Assembly: GCA_965153455.1 (NCBI GenBank)
Contig: OZ234495.1
Location: 5,518,001-5,582,000, forward strand
DNA from: Sphagnum compactum
Lineage: Eukaryota > Bryophyta > Sphagnopsida > Sphagnales
DNA length: 64,000 nucleotides
Reading direction: 5' to 3'
Under the pieces are notes generated by a model, which had not been told where the DNA came from, searched no databases, and worked only from the letters and a program-made list of their open reading frames with translations. Position numbers and translations under genes: made by a program. The stretch's first letter is position 1; each line of letters begins with the position of its first letter. Positions 36,120-51,417 of the stretch are shown here, piece after piece.

Positions 36120-38590
36120 TATATAACTAGGTAGGTGCACCAACCCTATTTCACCCCAAGTAGCCTTAGGCTTGTGGCCACAAAGGTAAAATGTTGTGTG
36201 GTAAAAAAAGTGACAAGAGTTATAACTTTTGAAGATATATCTTATGTTTTCAAGGTTGGTCCTAACTTTTATGCACTTTACAAATAGCTGAAAACCGCAG
36301 GATGAGAAAGACATGCAGGATCAAAGGCAGGCTAAAACGCAAGATTACATTACGGATAATTTTAATATATGTCAAGTTTTGAATTTCATAAAAGAAGGTT
36401 TATCATCATTGGTAGTTCCATCCTACTTATACATGCATCATATGTATTTAATTTAAATGCACAACATTAATGTGCAAAAAACACGAACCCATGAAATAAC
36501 AGATTTCATCCAAATTTTGAACAAACTAATGAAGTTAACAAGTTTCCTGCCTTTCTTCCTTGTCAAATAAATCTCTTCATAGAGTTATAGGTGATAACAC
36601 TTCGGATTTCATGCATTTGTTATATGAGTCTATTTGTGCATGTTCATTTCTTGCAAATCTAATTACAATAGTCAACTTCCCTTATTGAATGTTTTGTTTT
36701 GATACGTAAGGGAAGATGCTTCAAACATTGAAACAAGGGATTAGAAACAAGAAAAAGATCCTTTCGATTGCAAGAAATGCAACAAAACATTGTGTCCAAA
36801 GCAAAAAAAATACAAACACACAGTTGGGGAAACATGTTTGTATCAAAGGACAAGCTAAAGAAAGATAAATTACTTCCATCTACAAACACATGGATTAAAA
36901 CAAAGTGATCAATCGATGTCTTTTGTTGTGATATTGTTTGACTTGATTTCAATCCAAGTCAAGGTTTATGCAAGCAAGGTGAACTTAAGGTTTGTATGCA
37001 AACAAGGTCAAATATGGTTGAGTATGAAAATATAGGAGAACTATATAGTTCAAGAATTTGCAAGTGTTCAAAGAACAATTATGAACATTTTTTAATAGAT
37101 CCAAGTTTTAGACCTTATTTCTTCCCTTGGACCTATGTGAAAGTTGCATGAAGATTACTAAACTTTGTGAGTTTCTTTTTGTATTATTTTATTTTTTTGG
37201 GGGTAGTATCATGATAGAAACCTACCTTATGACATGGTGCCTTTATGATTGCTGGTAGTTTCTTGAAGTTTGATCAATTTAGTGAATGTTTTTTGTTTTT
37301 AAGTTGGGAGACTAAAGACAACATGTTTTGTAGCATTGTAGACAAAGGTATATCATTTTTGTAAGGTTGTAGATGGTACCATGGTATGTGGTTTTGGGTT
37401 TATTTTTAAAAAACAATTATAATAGTATTGGTCACTAATTACCTTTCTTTTTAAATCATTTTTAAAAAATATTAATATCAAACGATGTTATCTCAATTGA
37501 TCATCACTAGCAATGCAAAGCCCAAATAAGAATAATGAATATACACCCATCCTCATTGCCCCATACTCATTACGTCCCCACAATTCATGCCCTTGTCATT
37601 ATAGCCTAAGCCAAAATAGGTGATGAACCTAGTTTGTTCAACCAATGAAGAATTGTAACATGCATCCAAATAGACTCAATTTTTTTCTTTTGGGGAGGGT
37701 GGGAGATGTTGCATTTTTTGGGGTTTTTTTTTTTTTCCAATGGGTTTTTCAAGTTCCCAATGTGTTCTCCAATATATTCCCAATAGCACCTCATTTCGTC
37801 CAATGTACTTTGCCCAAAGGTAGTCCTCTTTGGAACCCATATAGGTAGGTGAATATTCAGACTTACATGTTTGGAGTGAATATTTTTAAATTGGGGGGAA
37901 TTTCCATAATCTCAAATTTTTTTTGATGATGGGTCAATCAAAGAGGCTCATTGCAAATAAAAATAAAAACAAAATCTGAACTTGAAAGGTACCCCCAACT
38001 AACTAATGTGAATATTGGTGTGTCAATGGGTCAAGCCCTACAAGTACAAACCCATTTGTGAGGTGAGGTAAAGCCTTTGCCAATCTTGGCTAACTAACTA
38101 CCTATAGATACCTATAAATTCTAGGGTTCTCTTTTGAGGGTTTGTGTGGTTTATCTTCCAACCAAAACTGTATAACAAAGGGGATGATGCTCTTTTGAAT
38201 TTCCTAGTCCTACCAAATGAGAAGAATGGTAGAGCTATGGATCTTTGCAAGAGGAAGTATGGAATAATAATAATAATAATAATTCCTCTATAGAAACCAA
38301 CTTTTTGACCACCTCCGAGTGGTGATCAACCTTTAGAAAAAGCTACCACCCCTTGAATAAACTTTTTTTCATCAATCATACTTGGTTCAAAGTGAAAGAG
38401 AATTGTACCCAAAGATTCAAAAACTAGAGAGAGATCAATAACTCTTGCTCATGCAACTAACTACCCCAAAACAAATGCCAACTACTCTCAAAGCACTTGA
38501 AAAGAAAATTTCTTAGTATTATTTGAAAGACACCTTGTATCTGTGAATATCCCTCCTAGAAAACCCGAGGCGACTTACACCTACTATTCC
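36120..38590. other. AT-rich intergenic DNA, no gene recognised
   Basis: Open frames on the minus strand (36051-36314, 36659-36952) show no recognisable motif. An (AAT)n run lies at 38267-38283. Confidence 0.5.
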
Positions 38591-38593
38591 GGA

Positions 38594-38666
38594 GTGGGAG
38601 GGATCTTACCCCTACTTGCCTGATTGCATAGCAAATGCCCTACGGTAGGTGTAAGATCCTTCCCAC
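38594..38666. repeat. Hairpin with 22-bp arms
   Basis: GTGGGAGGGATCTTACCCCT and two more bases (38594-38615) pair with 38645-38666 with two mismatches around a 29-base loop. The GTGTAAGATCC word also occurs nearby in related form. No gene is attached; it lies about 1 kb upstream of the alcohol dehydrogenase-like gene. Confidence 0.6.
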
Positions 38667-38974
38667 CCTTATGTAGGAGGCATAAGGATCCTCCCCCTTC
38701 AGCACATTGTGATTTACCTAGGTTTAGGTTCATGATAACCTTTGCCTAGTGCTTTAGAATGGGTAAAGCTCAGGGGTGGGAGATTAGCCTCACCCTTGAG
38801 GCTTTAGCCTGCCCTACACTTGTTTTCCAGCCACCTGGTTTTCATCATACTTTTGAAGCTTGTTTCTGATGATGGGTATTTTTCTTTTCTTCGGGGTTGG
38901 CAAGGAGGACCCATCTATCATGCTGGTCTGGTCAATGGTGTCATGAGGTCAAGGTGTTTTGATTTCTGGAGAAA

Positions 38975-39170
38975 ACCATTTTAGATTGATTGGAAAAAGG
39001 AGACAGACCCATTGACTCTAAGCAGAAGAGGATCAGAGGAACCATCTTGGATTGATTGATGAGAGAGAGACTCATTGATTCCAAACAGAAGAAGAGGATC
39101 AGAGAAACCATCCTGGATTGATTGGAGATTTACTTACCCATTGTCTCCAAGCAGAGGATCAGAACCCTCA
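38975..39170. repeat. Three ~66-bp direct repeats upstream of the alcohol dehydrogenase-like gene
   Basis: ACCATCTTGGATTGATTG-type blocks begin at 38975, 39041 and 39107 (66-bp spacing). Each is followed by CCCATTGACTC and AAGCAGAAGAGGATCAGA variants. The third unit ends about 455 bp before the ATG. It may lie in the promoter or leader. Confidence 0.75.
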
Positions 39171-39525
39171 AAGAGAAGAAAGCAAAAATAGGTAATGATG
39201 TTATGTGTTTGAATTGTGTATTTGTTTGTTGTTATCTACAACATTTTCAATTGGAATCTCCACCAGAGTTTGTTGATCTGTTTGTGACCCATCTCATCCT
39301 TTCTTCTCCAATCTAGCTGCTGCTGCTGGAAACTCATGCTACTGCTGTCTGCGTCCTAATGATTTCAATTCTTTTCTGCACTCCCACTTTCAGTAGCTAC
39401 ACGATTTGCCAATGGGTTGCTCATCTTGTAATGAAATTGTGAGAATTTTCTGCTCAGGCACATCGTGAGTTTGCTCTACTTTGCGGCTTACAAGAGGATA
39501 CACATGATCTGTTGTGAAGCATAAG

Positions 39526-39575
39526 TGCGCGCGCGCGCCCACACACACACACACACAAGGAGAGAGAGAGAGAGT
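39526..39575. repeat. Compound microsatellite (GC)n(AC)n(GA)n in the 5' leader of the dehydrogenase gene
   Basis: GC repeats at 39526-39538, AC repeats at 39540-39557 and GA repeats at 39560-39574 lie 50-100 bp before the ATG. The alternating GC/AC stretch could form Z-DNA. Confidence 0.85.
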
Positions 39576-39624
39576 TTTCCACCAGAGTTAGTATCATCTA
39601 TGCACATTTTGTGTCTGAAACCAG

Positions 39625-42955
<3,331 letters not shown>

Positions 42956-43230
42956 CCTCATCTCTTTTTCTTGGTATGTATTGCGCGTACTAAACCCACC
43001 AATTGTCTTAGTAGTCTCATTCGAAAAGCAATCATAACTTTCACATCGATTATATATAGACCTAGAAAGGGTCCACTAGCAGCAGCATAATGGCCTGTTT
43101 AACAGTAATAATTTAGATGAAATTCAGGCTTTCAATAGTGGGAAATTGAGTTTGAACCTCTAAATATGCACAAGGTACAGCGCTCTCCAGAAAGGGTCAC
43201 TAAAGAAATATGGTTGGACTTGATTGGTCA
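42956..43230 (+). other. 3' flank of the dehydrogenase gene
   Basis: Probable 3' UTR; the poly(A) site is not placed. No other gene is seen. Confidence 0.4.
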
Positions 43231-43259
43231 GTCACAACGATTGGCCCATGCAGTGGTAT

Positions 43260-44235
43260 TTAAATGATCCTCACTCTACATTGCACACATGCACATTCAA
43301 CAAATCCCAAAGGCTATACCAGACTCATTTATGCAAATCGAATGAATCCCAATACCTGCACAAAACTGGTACATGCACTGACATTCACACATATTTGATG
43401 AATCCCAATGCCTATAAAGTAAACGCTCTTTATAATCATGCCCTCGATGACCACTTTTTTTTTTGTGACACAAATGAATTGTGATTTAAATGTGTATAGT
43501 CACATTACATATAATCCTTTACAAGATTGTGATTATAGGCAAAAAAAAAAACCTATACAAAGCAAGTCTTTTTATGCTAGAACAAAGGTGCTAATTGTTT
43601 AAATTTGTTACATGGGTTATTCTAAGTTCTACTATGCATTATTAGTCTTCAAAAAAGTTGTGACTTTTGCCTATTTTAATGTGATGATTTACATCAAAGA
43701 TGAACTCCTTAACTATTAGTTTCTATACATTGTCAACTAATTAGGATTTTCTGTTTTCTTTGCAAGTTTGCATATCTTTTGCTTGTCAGCACTAGAAAGT
43801 TGTTTTTTCCTTTTACTTCAACTGGATTCATTCTTTTAGTTTGCACAACTTGAACACAAAAGCAACACTAACACTACCAAGAGGAATTACAAGTTACAAA
43901 ATCCTAATATTTGCTTTAGATTTCCCCCCGTTATAATCACATTTACAAAAAAAAAAAGCTTTATAAATATTTTGTGCTACTAACCAGTGTGATATCGACT
44001 CTAAATAATGGTGTGTCTCTATCTAAAATGGACGAATCCCAAAAATTGTGTGCCACAAACAAGAATGCGACTAAAATGGCTGTGATTATAAAGGGGGTTT
44101 ACTGTACCAAACTCATGTTATGCAGATTGAACGAATCCCAATACCTGCACCAGACCGATATACAAATATTGCACATTCTAACCTGTAAAAACTGAAATTT
44201 AATCAATCTCAATATTCATACCAAATTAATATACC
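43260..44235. repeat. Scattered copies of a GAATCCCAATACCTGCAC-type unit
   Basis: Variants at about 43295, 43341, 43399, 44132 and 44203 (for example CGAATGAATCCCAATACCTG and TGAACGAATCCCAATACCTG) form a loose, interrupted repeat family. AT-rich filler separates the two clusters. No coding signal is seen. Confidence 0.5.
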
Positions 44236-45605
44236 AAAATGTATATATGAGACCAACACTAATGTGCCACGTGTTGGTCAAGTATTGGACAATTGAACAT
44301 ATAGGCAGGCACTGATGTTGGTCTTTCTTAATATTTTAATGCCTGCCTGGTACTGGCATTGGATCTTTTTTATAAAAAAAATTCACACCCGTTTGGTTCT
44401 AGTATTGGAATTTTCTTTAACTGCCATACCAGCCTGGTCTTGGTAGTAGGGTCCAAGGCTGCATTTTTTGCCGGTCTGATCAGATTATAGACTATGAGGT
44501 ATATACCTGATATTGAGATTGGTACAACCCTTGCATGAATTGAGACTGGTACAGCCCTGTGGTATCAAGATGATATTACCTCGGGTCCTTACCGAGCAGG
44601 TGGTGGTGTGAGGCTAATATTACCAACCAAGCATTGTAGGAGTATGAGGCTGGTATTGCTTCAGGTCATACCAGTCTAGTTGGCTCTTTCATAATACCAG
44701 TACCAGGACCCGTATCAAGGTTGTAGCCTGGTACCCACCCAACACTGGTATGGACCCTCAGGAAAAGGACACACAGCAAATAGATTCAGCAACTAGAGGT
44801 TGATGAGTTTTCAAAAATACATACAGCATCTCCAATGTCCGAAGGATAGCAGTTTGCAACTGACTGGAATACTTCACAAAAACAGCTTGAGTAAGAAGGT
44901 TGAATATTGTCCACAGTTCAAGCCAGCAACCACACAGACAAAGATTTGAAGATACCCACGGCTGTCACGAGAGTTTTTCGAACTGTATTAAATTGAGACT
45001 TTGCCTACACCATACAAACACAAGAAATGGTGTGCTATATCTTACTTGAAGTTCCTTAAGCTTTACAATTCACAAGAACTATGCACAAAGGAGAACTGAG
45101 TCAATTCTGTGTGTGAGGTGAGTGGCTTCCACTGTTGTACCTTGTTAAACTTGGAAGACACACATCTACAACACCCAAGAAACAACATCCCCATCCCAAC
45201 AATAGGCGTACTGTACCTCTGTGTGCATGCCTGCCAGGTATTGTCCTTGGATGAAGATGGCCGTCACAAGGTACTGCCTAAGTCCCCATTTCTGTAAATG
45301 CAATCATCCACACTCCCTTCAAAAGCAGTTGAGCAACAAAAGTTTAGCATGATTTCAATTGAGCATGTGACAGGCAACGAAAAAGTTGGAGATGAATATG
45401 TATTGACACAGTTCCACTCAGATACTATGACCAAAGCCAATTATCCATGGTTACTCACCTTCTTCAGGCTGCCTGGTGACCACTTTGTGACTATCCGAAT
45501 GCAAAAGTGCCAAGGAGATAAGGGAACTATCTTCACTACATATCCTGGTGCAGTCTGCTAGCATGCCCATCTGTTAGGACAAGCTCACAGACCATTGAAA
45601 ACTAC
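44236..45605. other. Intergenic DNA between dehydrogenase (+) and eIF3d (-), converging genes
   Basis: 44260-44760 is enriched in CTGGTAxTGG / CCAGTACC words with no clear period. The right part should include the eIF3d 3' UTR. The open frame at 45298-45561 shows no recognisable motif and lies antisense to that UTR. Confidence 0.45.
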
Positions 45606-48354
45606 TCATACTGCATCTGCATCAGCATCAACTTCCTTCTGTTCATTGCTTGGCTCATCTGTAGTTTCTTCCTCCGGGGGTGGAGGTGGCATCTGTTCTT
45701 CTTCGGGGATGGGCTCTTCCAGGTAGTCATTCTCAAAGGAATCAGCAGGCACCTCATAAAGACGCACCTGAGGCTTCGTGGGGTCTTTTACCAACACATA
45801 CTTCCCTTCATCCAGCTTCATACAGATGTCAACGATGGCCTTCACAATTCCCCACATGTTGTTGGGATTAAGGTTGATTTGTGCTGCAAATTCTTTTGGC
45901 TTGTAGCCTTGCACACTCAGAATAGTATGGTTGAAATGGTCTCGTAAGTGCGCACGTGACACAAAACCAATCTTCATTACATCTGCACTTGCCAACAGAG
46001 CTTGTGCTGTCCATTTGGCTACTTTATTGTTGTTATTTTTCAGCTCAGTTGCCAGAACTGCTCCTCTCTGTGTCTCCAGCTTATTACGCCAGTCAACTCC
46101 AGTAAGTTTAGGATCAAACTCATTCAAGGCGTTCAGAGTCATTAATGTTTGCTGGCCTTTCACTGCCATCAAACTGTGCACCTCGCATCTTGCCACCAGG
46201 GCTATTTGTTCATCTAGTCTCCATCGGCGGTAGCGATATGCTACAGATGCCACCTCGTCCCCTTCAGCAGCAAATGGATTTGGTTCTGAGAAGTTGTACT
46301 TGTTACCATCCTTGATCAGTACCTGTACAAGAGCCCCTCAAATGTTTTAGAGAAGAAACAAGACAGAAAGAATCCCCAAGTTGATGTACCCAATAGCAGC
46401 AGTTTAGGCAGGAATGCCTGAACAATGATCCTCCAAGATCAAGCTTCAACTGAAACCTTTTGAATCTGTCAGCATACAAACTTTGTACTGCATGCACTCT
46501 GCCTCCAGTACATGTTCATTCCTAGAGTTCCCCACACAATTCAGAGAAAAGGTGTAGTGACTATTTCCAATGTCCATGTAGACAACTTGAGGGTTTTCTG
46601 GTGGATTCAAATTTGCACTAGGTTATGCATGCTGGACAGCAAAAACCAGTAAATCAAATGTAGGAGCTTCTCAAGTGCTTGGGGCGAAGGATCTGCATCT
46701 CATTCTGCTGCTAGCATCCAGTGCTTCTGTTGGCATACAATGTTGAAACCATGCCACTCACATCATCTATGATCAGGTCTGGGTTCATCAGAACCCCTTG
46801 CTCTAGAACAGAAATGTAGGAGATTCTCAAGTGCACAGGGGAATCCACATTCTTGTCCTTTTGCTAGCATCAAATCTTGAGATCTTAGAACTGCTAGATC
46901 CAATGTTGAAATCATGCAACTCATGATGCCATCTACTATAATCAGGTCTGGATGCATCAGAACCTGTGCTATAGAACAGAATCTTGTGTGACATCAACAC
47001 CAACCCTAGAGATTGCACAGTCAAAGACACCCACAATCTCAATCTCTACCACCAGCTTCAGTGTCTTTCTCCACTCCATTCTGGGCATCCATGATGGTGA
47101 AAGGGTGCAGGAGAGGCAAGAATAGTGAGCAAAGCTCATCACAGTCACCAGGCTCCAAGGTGGGTTTCTCCAGTGTTGAGGTACACACTACTCTCTTCTA
47201 GAGCACACTAGAATGCATAGTAGTCTTCTCTGTTGCAGTACAAAAGATAGAAGTTGCCCAAGTTCCAGTCAATGATGCACAGAAGGTGGTTGTTCTACTA
47301 GATTACAACACATTGATGCCACCAAGCTCACATGGCACCAGAGCAGCTGAAAAGGAAAGTTAAGTGCAGGGGGGATGTTGCAAACCTGCTGTGAGAAGTT
47401 CTGGTTGATGAACGTAGCCTCCACACTAAGTGATTGTGCTGAGTTAATGTCATCTTTGCTTTCTGGGAGAGATTCCTGTGCAGTCTCGTGTACTGTGAGC
47501 ATATCCAGCTGCGAGCCGTCCCGTTTATCAAAGAAGAGCTTGCTGCCAACTCTTTGCACCACAATATCCCAGGAATACACAGATCTGGGAGCACACATTA
47601 GGGTTGCAAGGATGGAATCAGTTGCAAATACCGTGGCCATGTCCTCACTGGCAAGCCTCCGGATGACAGGATCATCTGTGGTGGTAACCTTGAAGAAATT
47701 GCGATTCTTAAACCTTTCCAATCGTCTCTCACTCTTGGAAGTCACCCGATCGTAGGTTTTGTCGTAGAACTCCAGAGCACCACACAAGGCAAGGTCTTCA
47801 GCTTCTCCCACATGGAAATTGAGCTTGGCGAAAGTGGAGAAGGGGATCTGCTCCAGAACTGCCCAGTCGGGTTGAATGTCGACAGAGCTTTTAGACGTGG
47901 CAGATTCTCTGCGCTGCATGTTGCGGTTTTGGTTGTAGAACTTGTCTCTTCGTTGCCTTTCCTTTTCAGCTTCCCGTCTCCTGGCCTCTTCCTCGTCCTT
48001 TCTTTGCGGCAACTGCGGCTTCTGCTGGAAACGCCATCGTGGACCAAACTTGGGACGAGGAGGCGGCTTTCCATCAACGAGACGGAAAGACTCTTCATCA
48101 GCTTCATCAAAGAAGTAGTCAAACACACCGTACTCGTTGCCGGCCCCTCCACCGCGTCCGTATCCCGCATACCTGGCAGGAACATTTCGTGTCCAATCTG
48201 AAGCTCTACCGAGCTTCTCCCCCTTGTTGAATGGAGCATAAGGCACGTTCTGTAGCTGGCTTTGTAACGCTCTGTGATCGTCTGGTGGTCCCCAGCCATC
48301 TGGATTGTCTACGACCTCCGGCACCTTCAACTGGAGCTGCTGCTGTTTCGCCAT
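45606..48354 (-). CDS. eIF3d: Eukaryotic translation initiation factor 3 subunit D (complete, 2 coding exons, 561 aa)
   Basis: A peripheral eIF3 subunit at the mRNA entry side of the 40S ribosome, with a cap-binding domain. Exons in transcript order: 47386-48354 and 45606-46322, joined by one 1063-bp GT-AG intron between residues 323 and 324. The N-terminal N-P-D-G-W-G-P-P, the basic E/R-rich segment (about 115-150), T-T-T-D-D-P-V-I-R-R-L, V-Y-S-W-D-I-V-V-Q-R, N-F-S-Q-Q across the junction, V-A-Y-R-Y-R-R-W, G-V-D-W-R-N-K-L-E-T-Q-R-G-A-V and G-Y-K-P-K-E-F-A-A-Q-I-N-L all match the family. It ends in an acidic tail, as family members do. The start at Met48354 precedes the conserved N terminus. 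The frame remains open upstream to an ATG at 48534, but that 60-residue extension is Ser-rich and unlike the family. Confidence 0.95.
46645..46985. repeat. Imperfect ~156-169-bp tandem duplication in the eIF3d intron
   Basis: AATGTAGGAGxTTCTCAAGTGC occurs at 46657 and 46813 (156 apart). ATCAGGTCTGG plus TCATCAGAACC occurs at 46772 and 46941 (169 apart). Copies have diverged. It is purely intronic. Confidence 0.65.
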
Positions 48355-49960
48355 CGTGAATCCTCGGACTGCCGGCTCTCCCCCTCGCCTACAAATTGTC
48401 CTATTAATTTTTCCTACAGGGGAAGAAGAAGAAGAAGAAGCGGAGGGGAAATGCAACAACCGGAAGTACTGTTGTTGCCGACCTACGAATATCTGGAGTG
48501 TGCTGCAATCTTCTTCTTCCGAATCACAGAGCAATCCTTCACCAGAATTCTCCTTCTGTCAAGCTACGGAATATCGGTGGACTTGCAGCAGGTGATGTCA
48601 ATAACAAGGAGGTGTGTAGAAAGAAGATCGGTAACATGTGTATTCGTACTCACGGAGAACAGGCTGCTGAGAGCCGAAACTTCGCAGTCAACGACGACTC
48701 CATCCTCTCGATGTCAAGAGAAGAACAAACTCCTTCGCAAAATCCTTCGAGCGCAGTATACCGCGGGTAGACACTATTCACGAACGCGGCTTCTTCTTCG
48801 CAAATCGTTCATCGGAGAAGCAGCCACGAAGAAGAATATACAACCACAACACACACAATTCCGAAAGCTTCGCCGCGGTAATACCACTCTTGTGACCGCC
48901 GACACTTCCAAAAACGGGTACGAACCCCGCCGGGCTAGAAGCCTGAAACCAATCAAAAGAAACAAGTCCCGGAATCTTCACATATCGACCTTCCTCCAAA
49001 CCACAAAAACAACGATCTAGACGCAGGGATTGAGGCGGAAAAGAGAAAAACAACGCACAAAAAGTAACAACAACAGCAACCACAGAAGAAGAAGAAGAAG
49101 TTGCTTCTCCTACTACAGACAGACAGATTTGTGTCTCTTCTTCTGTCACGATGATGATACTTCTAGATTGCTAGAAACAAGGGGACTTTTTTTGCAGATC
49201 ATTTGTTTCGGTGCGGAAACCAAACCGACCGACGCAACCACAAAACCAGACTAGACCGGAAGAAGAAGAAGAAGAAGAAGGGAAACAAACCAAAATAATA
49301 ATAATGATCCAAAAATCGAAAAATCCAGAAATCCTTCCACAAAATCGCCAAAGAAAACACACACAAACGTATCACAGAATTCAGCGCATCAACAACTCCT
49401 TACTTGCGCACGATCTCAGAACCACCGCCCGCAATCCCGCGCTTGCGCTCTCTCTCTCTCTTTTCTCTCTCTTCTCTCCCACTCTTCTCGCGCAGCACCA
49501 CCACAGGGGAGGCTTTTTCTTGCATGCGGAATCCGACAGTAAAAGAAGCGAAACTCAGTCTCAGACGACAAGAGTCGTCGACACGAGACTCGACGAGACT
49601 AGAAGAGGTCTAGGTGAACAATATCAAAAAGAAAGGGCGAGTTACGCAAAAGAAAAGGAGCCTAGTATGGACCTCTGTCTGTCTGTCTGTCTATCTGTCT
49701 CTCTTTTGGGAACGTTTCAGGGAACGCAGGTGACCGCAAGTTGCGAACGTTGTGTTGCTCTGCGGTTTCTAGAACCTTCTCGAATCAGAGACTCCGAAAT
49801 TACGAATCATGACTTTTGTTTTATTTTATTTTATTTTTCCGTTCTGGGGAGAAACGTTTTTTGTAAAAACAATTTGGGGGGAGGGGGACTTGTAGTTGGT
49901 TTTTAGCCAATGAAAAAGCGTCAAATTTGGTGGGAAAAAAAAGGGAATATATAGTTTAAT
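48355..49960 (-). promoter_or_regulatory. eIF3d: 5' leader and promoter region of eIF3d
   Basis: About 1.6 kb of less AT-rich DNA. In eIF3d orientation it is rich in TTC/CT repeats (for example 48423-48440, 49084-49100 and 49258-49280), typical of plant leaders. Repetitive purine/pyrimidine tracts hold frames open on both strands, but none shows a protein motif. A leader intron is possible. The start site is not placed. Confidence 0.45.
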
Positions 49961-49984
49961 TTAATTTCTACAAATTATGGTTTA

Positions 49985-50058
49985 ATAATAATAATAATTA
50001 TTATTATTATTATTTATTAGAGTGTCACTATTATTCTTATTATTATTACTATTATTAG
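49985..50058. repeat. (AAT)n/(ATT)n palindromic microsatellite
   Basis: An AAT run turns directly into an ATT run and then into interrupted ATT/ACT repeats, making a self-complementary tract. Confidence 0.8.
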
Positions 50059-50313
50059 GTACTACTACTATTGGAATTTTGGTACCCTAATTACTCAAAA
50101 AAGAAAAAGAAAAAAGGCTTTTGTGACTAAGTCCTATTATGGGAAGCATTATGACACGTCACCAAGTTGACGTGGCATTTGAAAGATGATGATGGGCACA
50201 GAGAGAGTTAACAAGCTTCTTGCACCCAAACCCTAAATACCCTTTTACATGAAGAATGGATGACAAATGGTCAGGGAACAGGGTTTCTGTTGGATTCCAA
50301 TTCCCTAAGGTGA

Positions 50314-50373
50314 AATTGGATGTTAAATCAGTAGAGGTTCATCCACAATTGGATGTTAAATCAGTTGAGGTTT
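50314..50373. repeat. 34-bp tandem duplication
   Basis: AATTGGATGTTAAATCAGT followed by (A/T)GAGGTT begins at 50314 and again at 50348. Confidence 0.75.
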
Positions 50374-50690
50374 AGGGTTTAGGGTTTAGGGTCACAACTG
50401 AGCCATAACAGGCATCCAGTAATGCTGGTTCACTCCCGGCAACCTAAACCCTAACCCTAAAACCCTTTCACTTGCACCTTCCACTATTCCACCCTAAACC
50501 ATAGACCTTAAAACCCTTTCTCCATGCGAACCTAAACCCTAGACCTAAAACTCTTAAACCTTAAACCCTTTCACCATGCGAACCTAAACCATAAACCTTA
50601 AACCCTTAAACCATAAACCTGAAACCCTTAAACCTTAAACCATTTCACCGTGCGAACATAAACCCTAACCTAAAACCCTTTTCATCATGC
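50371..50690. repeat. Interstitial telomere-like tract in head-to-head orientation
   Basis: Three exact TTTAGGG units (50371-50391) are followed 50 bp later by CCTAAACCCTAACCCTAAAACCC (from about 50442). A degenerate array then continues to 50690, in which AACCCTTTCACCATGCGAAC blocks recur every ~40-75 bp. G-rich then C-rich strand order is the orientation expected of two joined telomeric ends, but short insertions can give the same look. Confidence 0.65.
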
Positions 50691-50699
50691 AGTCCTTCC

Positions 50700-51374
50700 A
50701 CCATTCAGGTTAAGGTGTCTTTTGTACTTTTCCATTCAGAAATGCATGCTTCTGTAGGCCTTCCCTATACAAACCTTGGGTACCCTCAAATTAGGGTAAG
50801 CTCTTCAGTTGTCCATCTTCCTTGCCCTTTGCTTTATGATGCATGAAAGAAAGTAATCTTGTGCATCAGCACCAACATTATCAAAATGAACAAAGTCATA
50901 CAGATAAAACATGCACTTTCTGATGCATCGGGAACAGAAGTAATGTTATCGTTTTATTAGATTCGTGCCACCAACATGAACAAAACTTAACAAAGTCACA
51001 CAAATAAATACATATAAGAACATGCACTCAAGCTCTTGCAAAAACTGTACCATCATGGTTGTGCATTACCAGAACAACGCCCAACACTATCTATCACAAC
51101 TAACAAAGTTGCATAATAAAACATGATGCACACAAATGTCAATAAGGCTTTGCTCGCATAAACTGTGCATGTAACAGGGAAAAACAAGAGTGAAAAACTC
51201 CCAGAGAATTGATGGAGCAAGTGAAATTAGCACCATTTGGAAACTGAAAGATTGTAATGTAGACAAAAAGGACAACCACATCCACAATGCGCATCTATCT
51301 CTGTGGCTGAACCCCAAAAAATTGGACAGGAAAATCCAGAGTTCATGACTTCTTACCAGTATTAACAGATTCCA

Positions 51375-51417
<43 letters not shown>

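Noticed and set aside
45298-45561. A small + strand gene between the dehydrogenase and eIF3d
   Set aside because: The 87-codon frame has no recognisable domain and lies antisense to the probable eIF3d 3' UTR.
48354-48534. A 60-residue N-terminal extension of eIF3d
   Set aside because: The frame is open, but the extension is Ser-rich and low-complexity and the conserved N terminus starts just after the Met at 48354.
47812-49020. Long + strand open frames opposite and upstream of eIF3d
   Set aside because: Antisense of a strongly supported coding exon or of its purine/pyrimidine-rich leader; no family motif.
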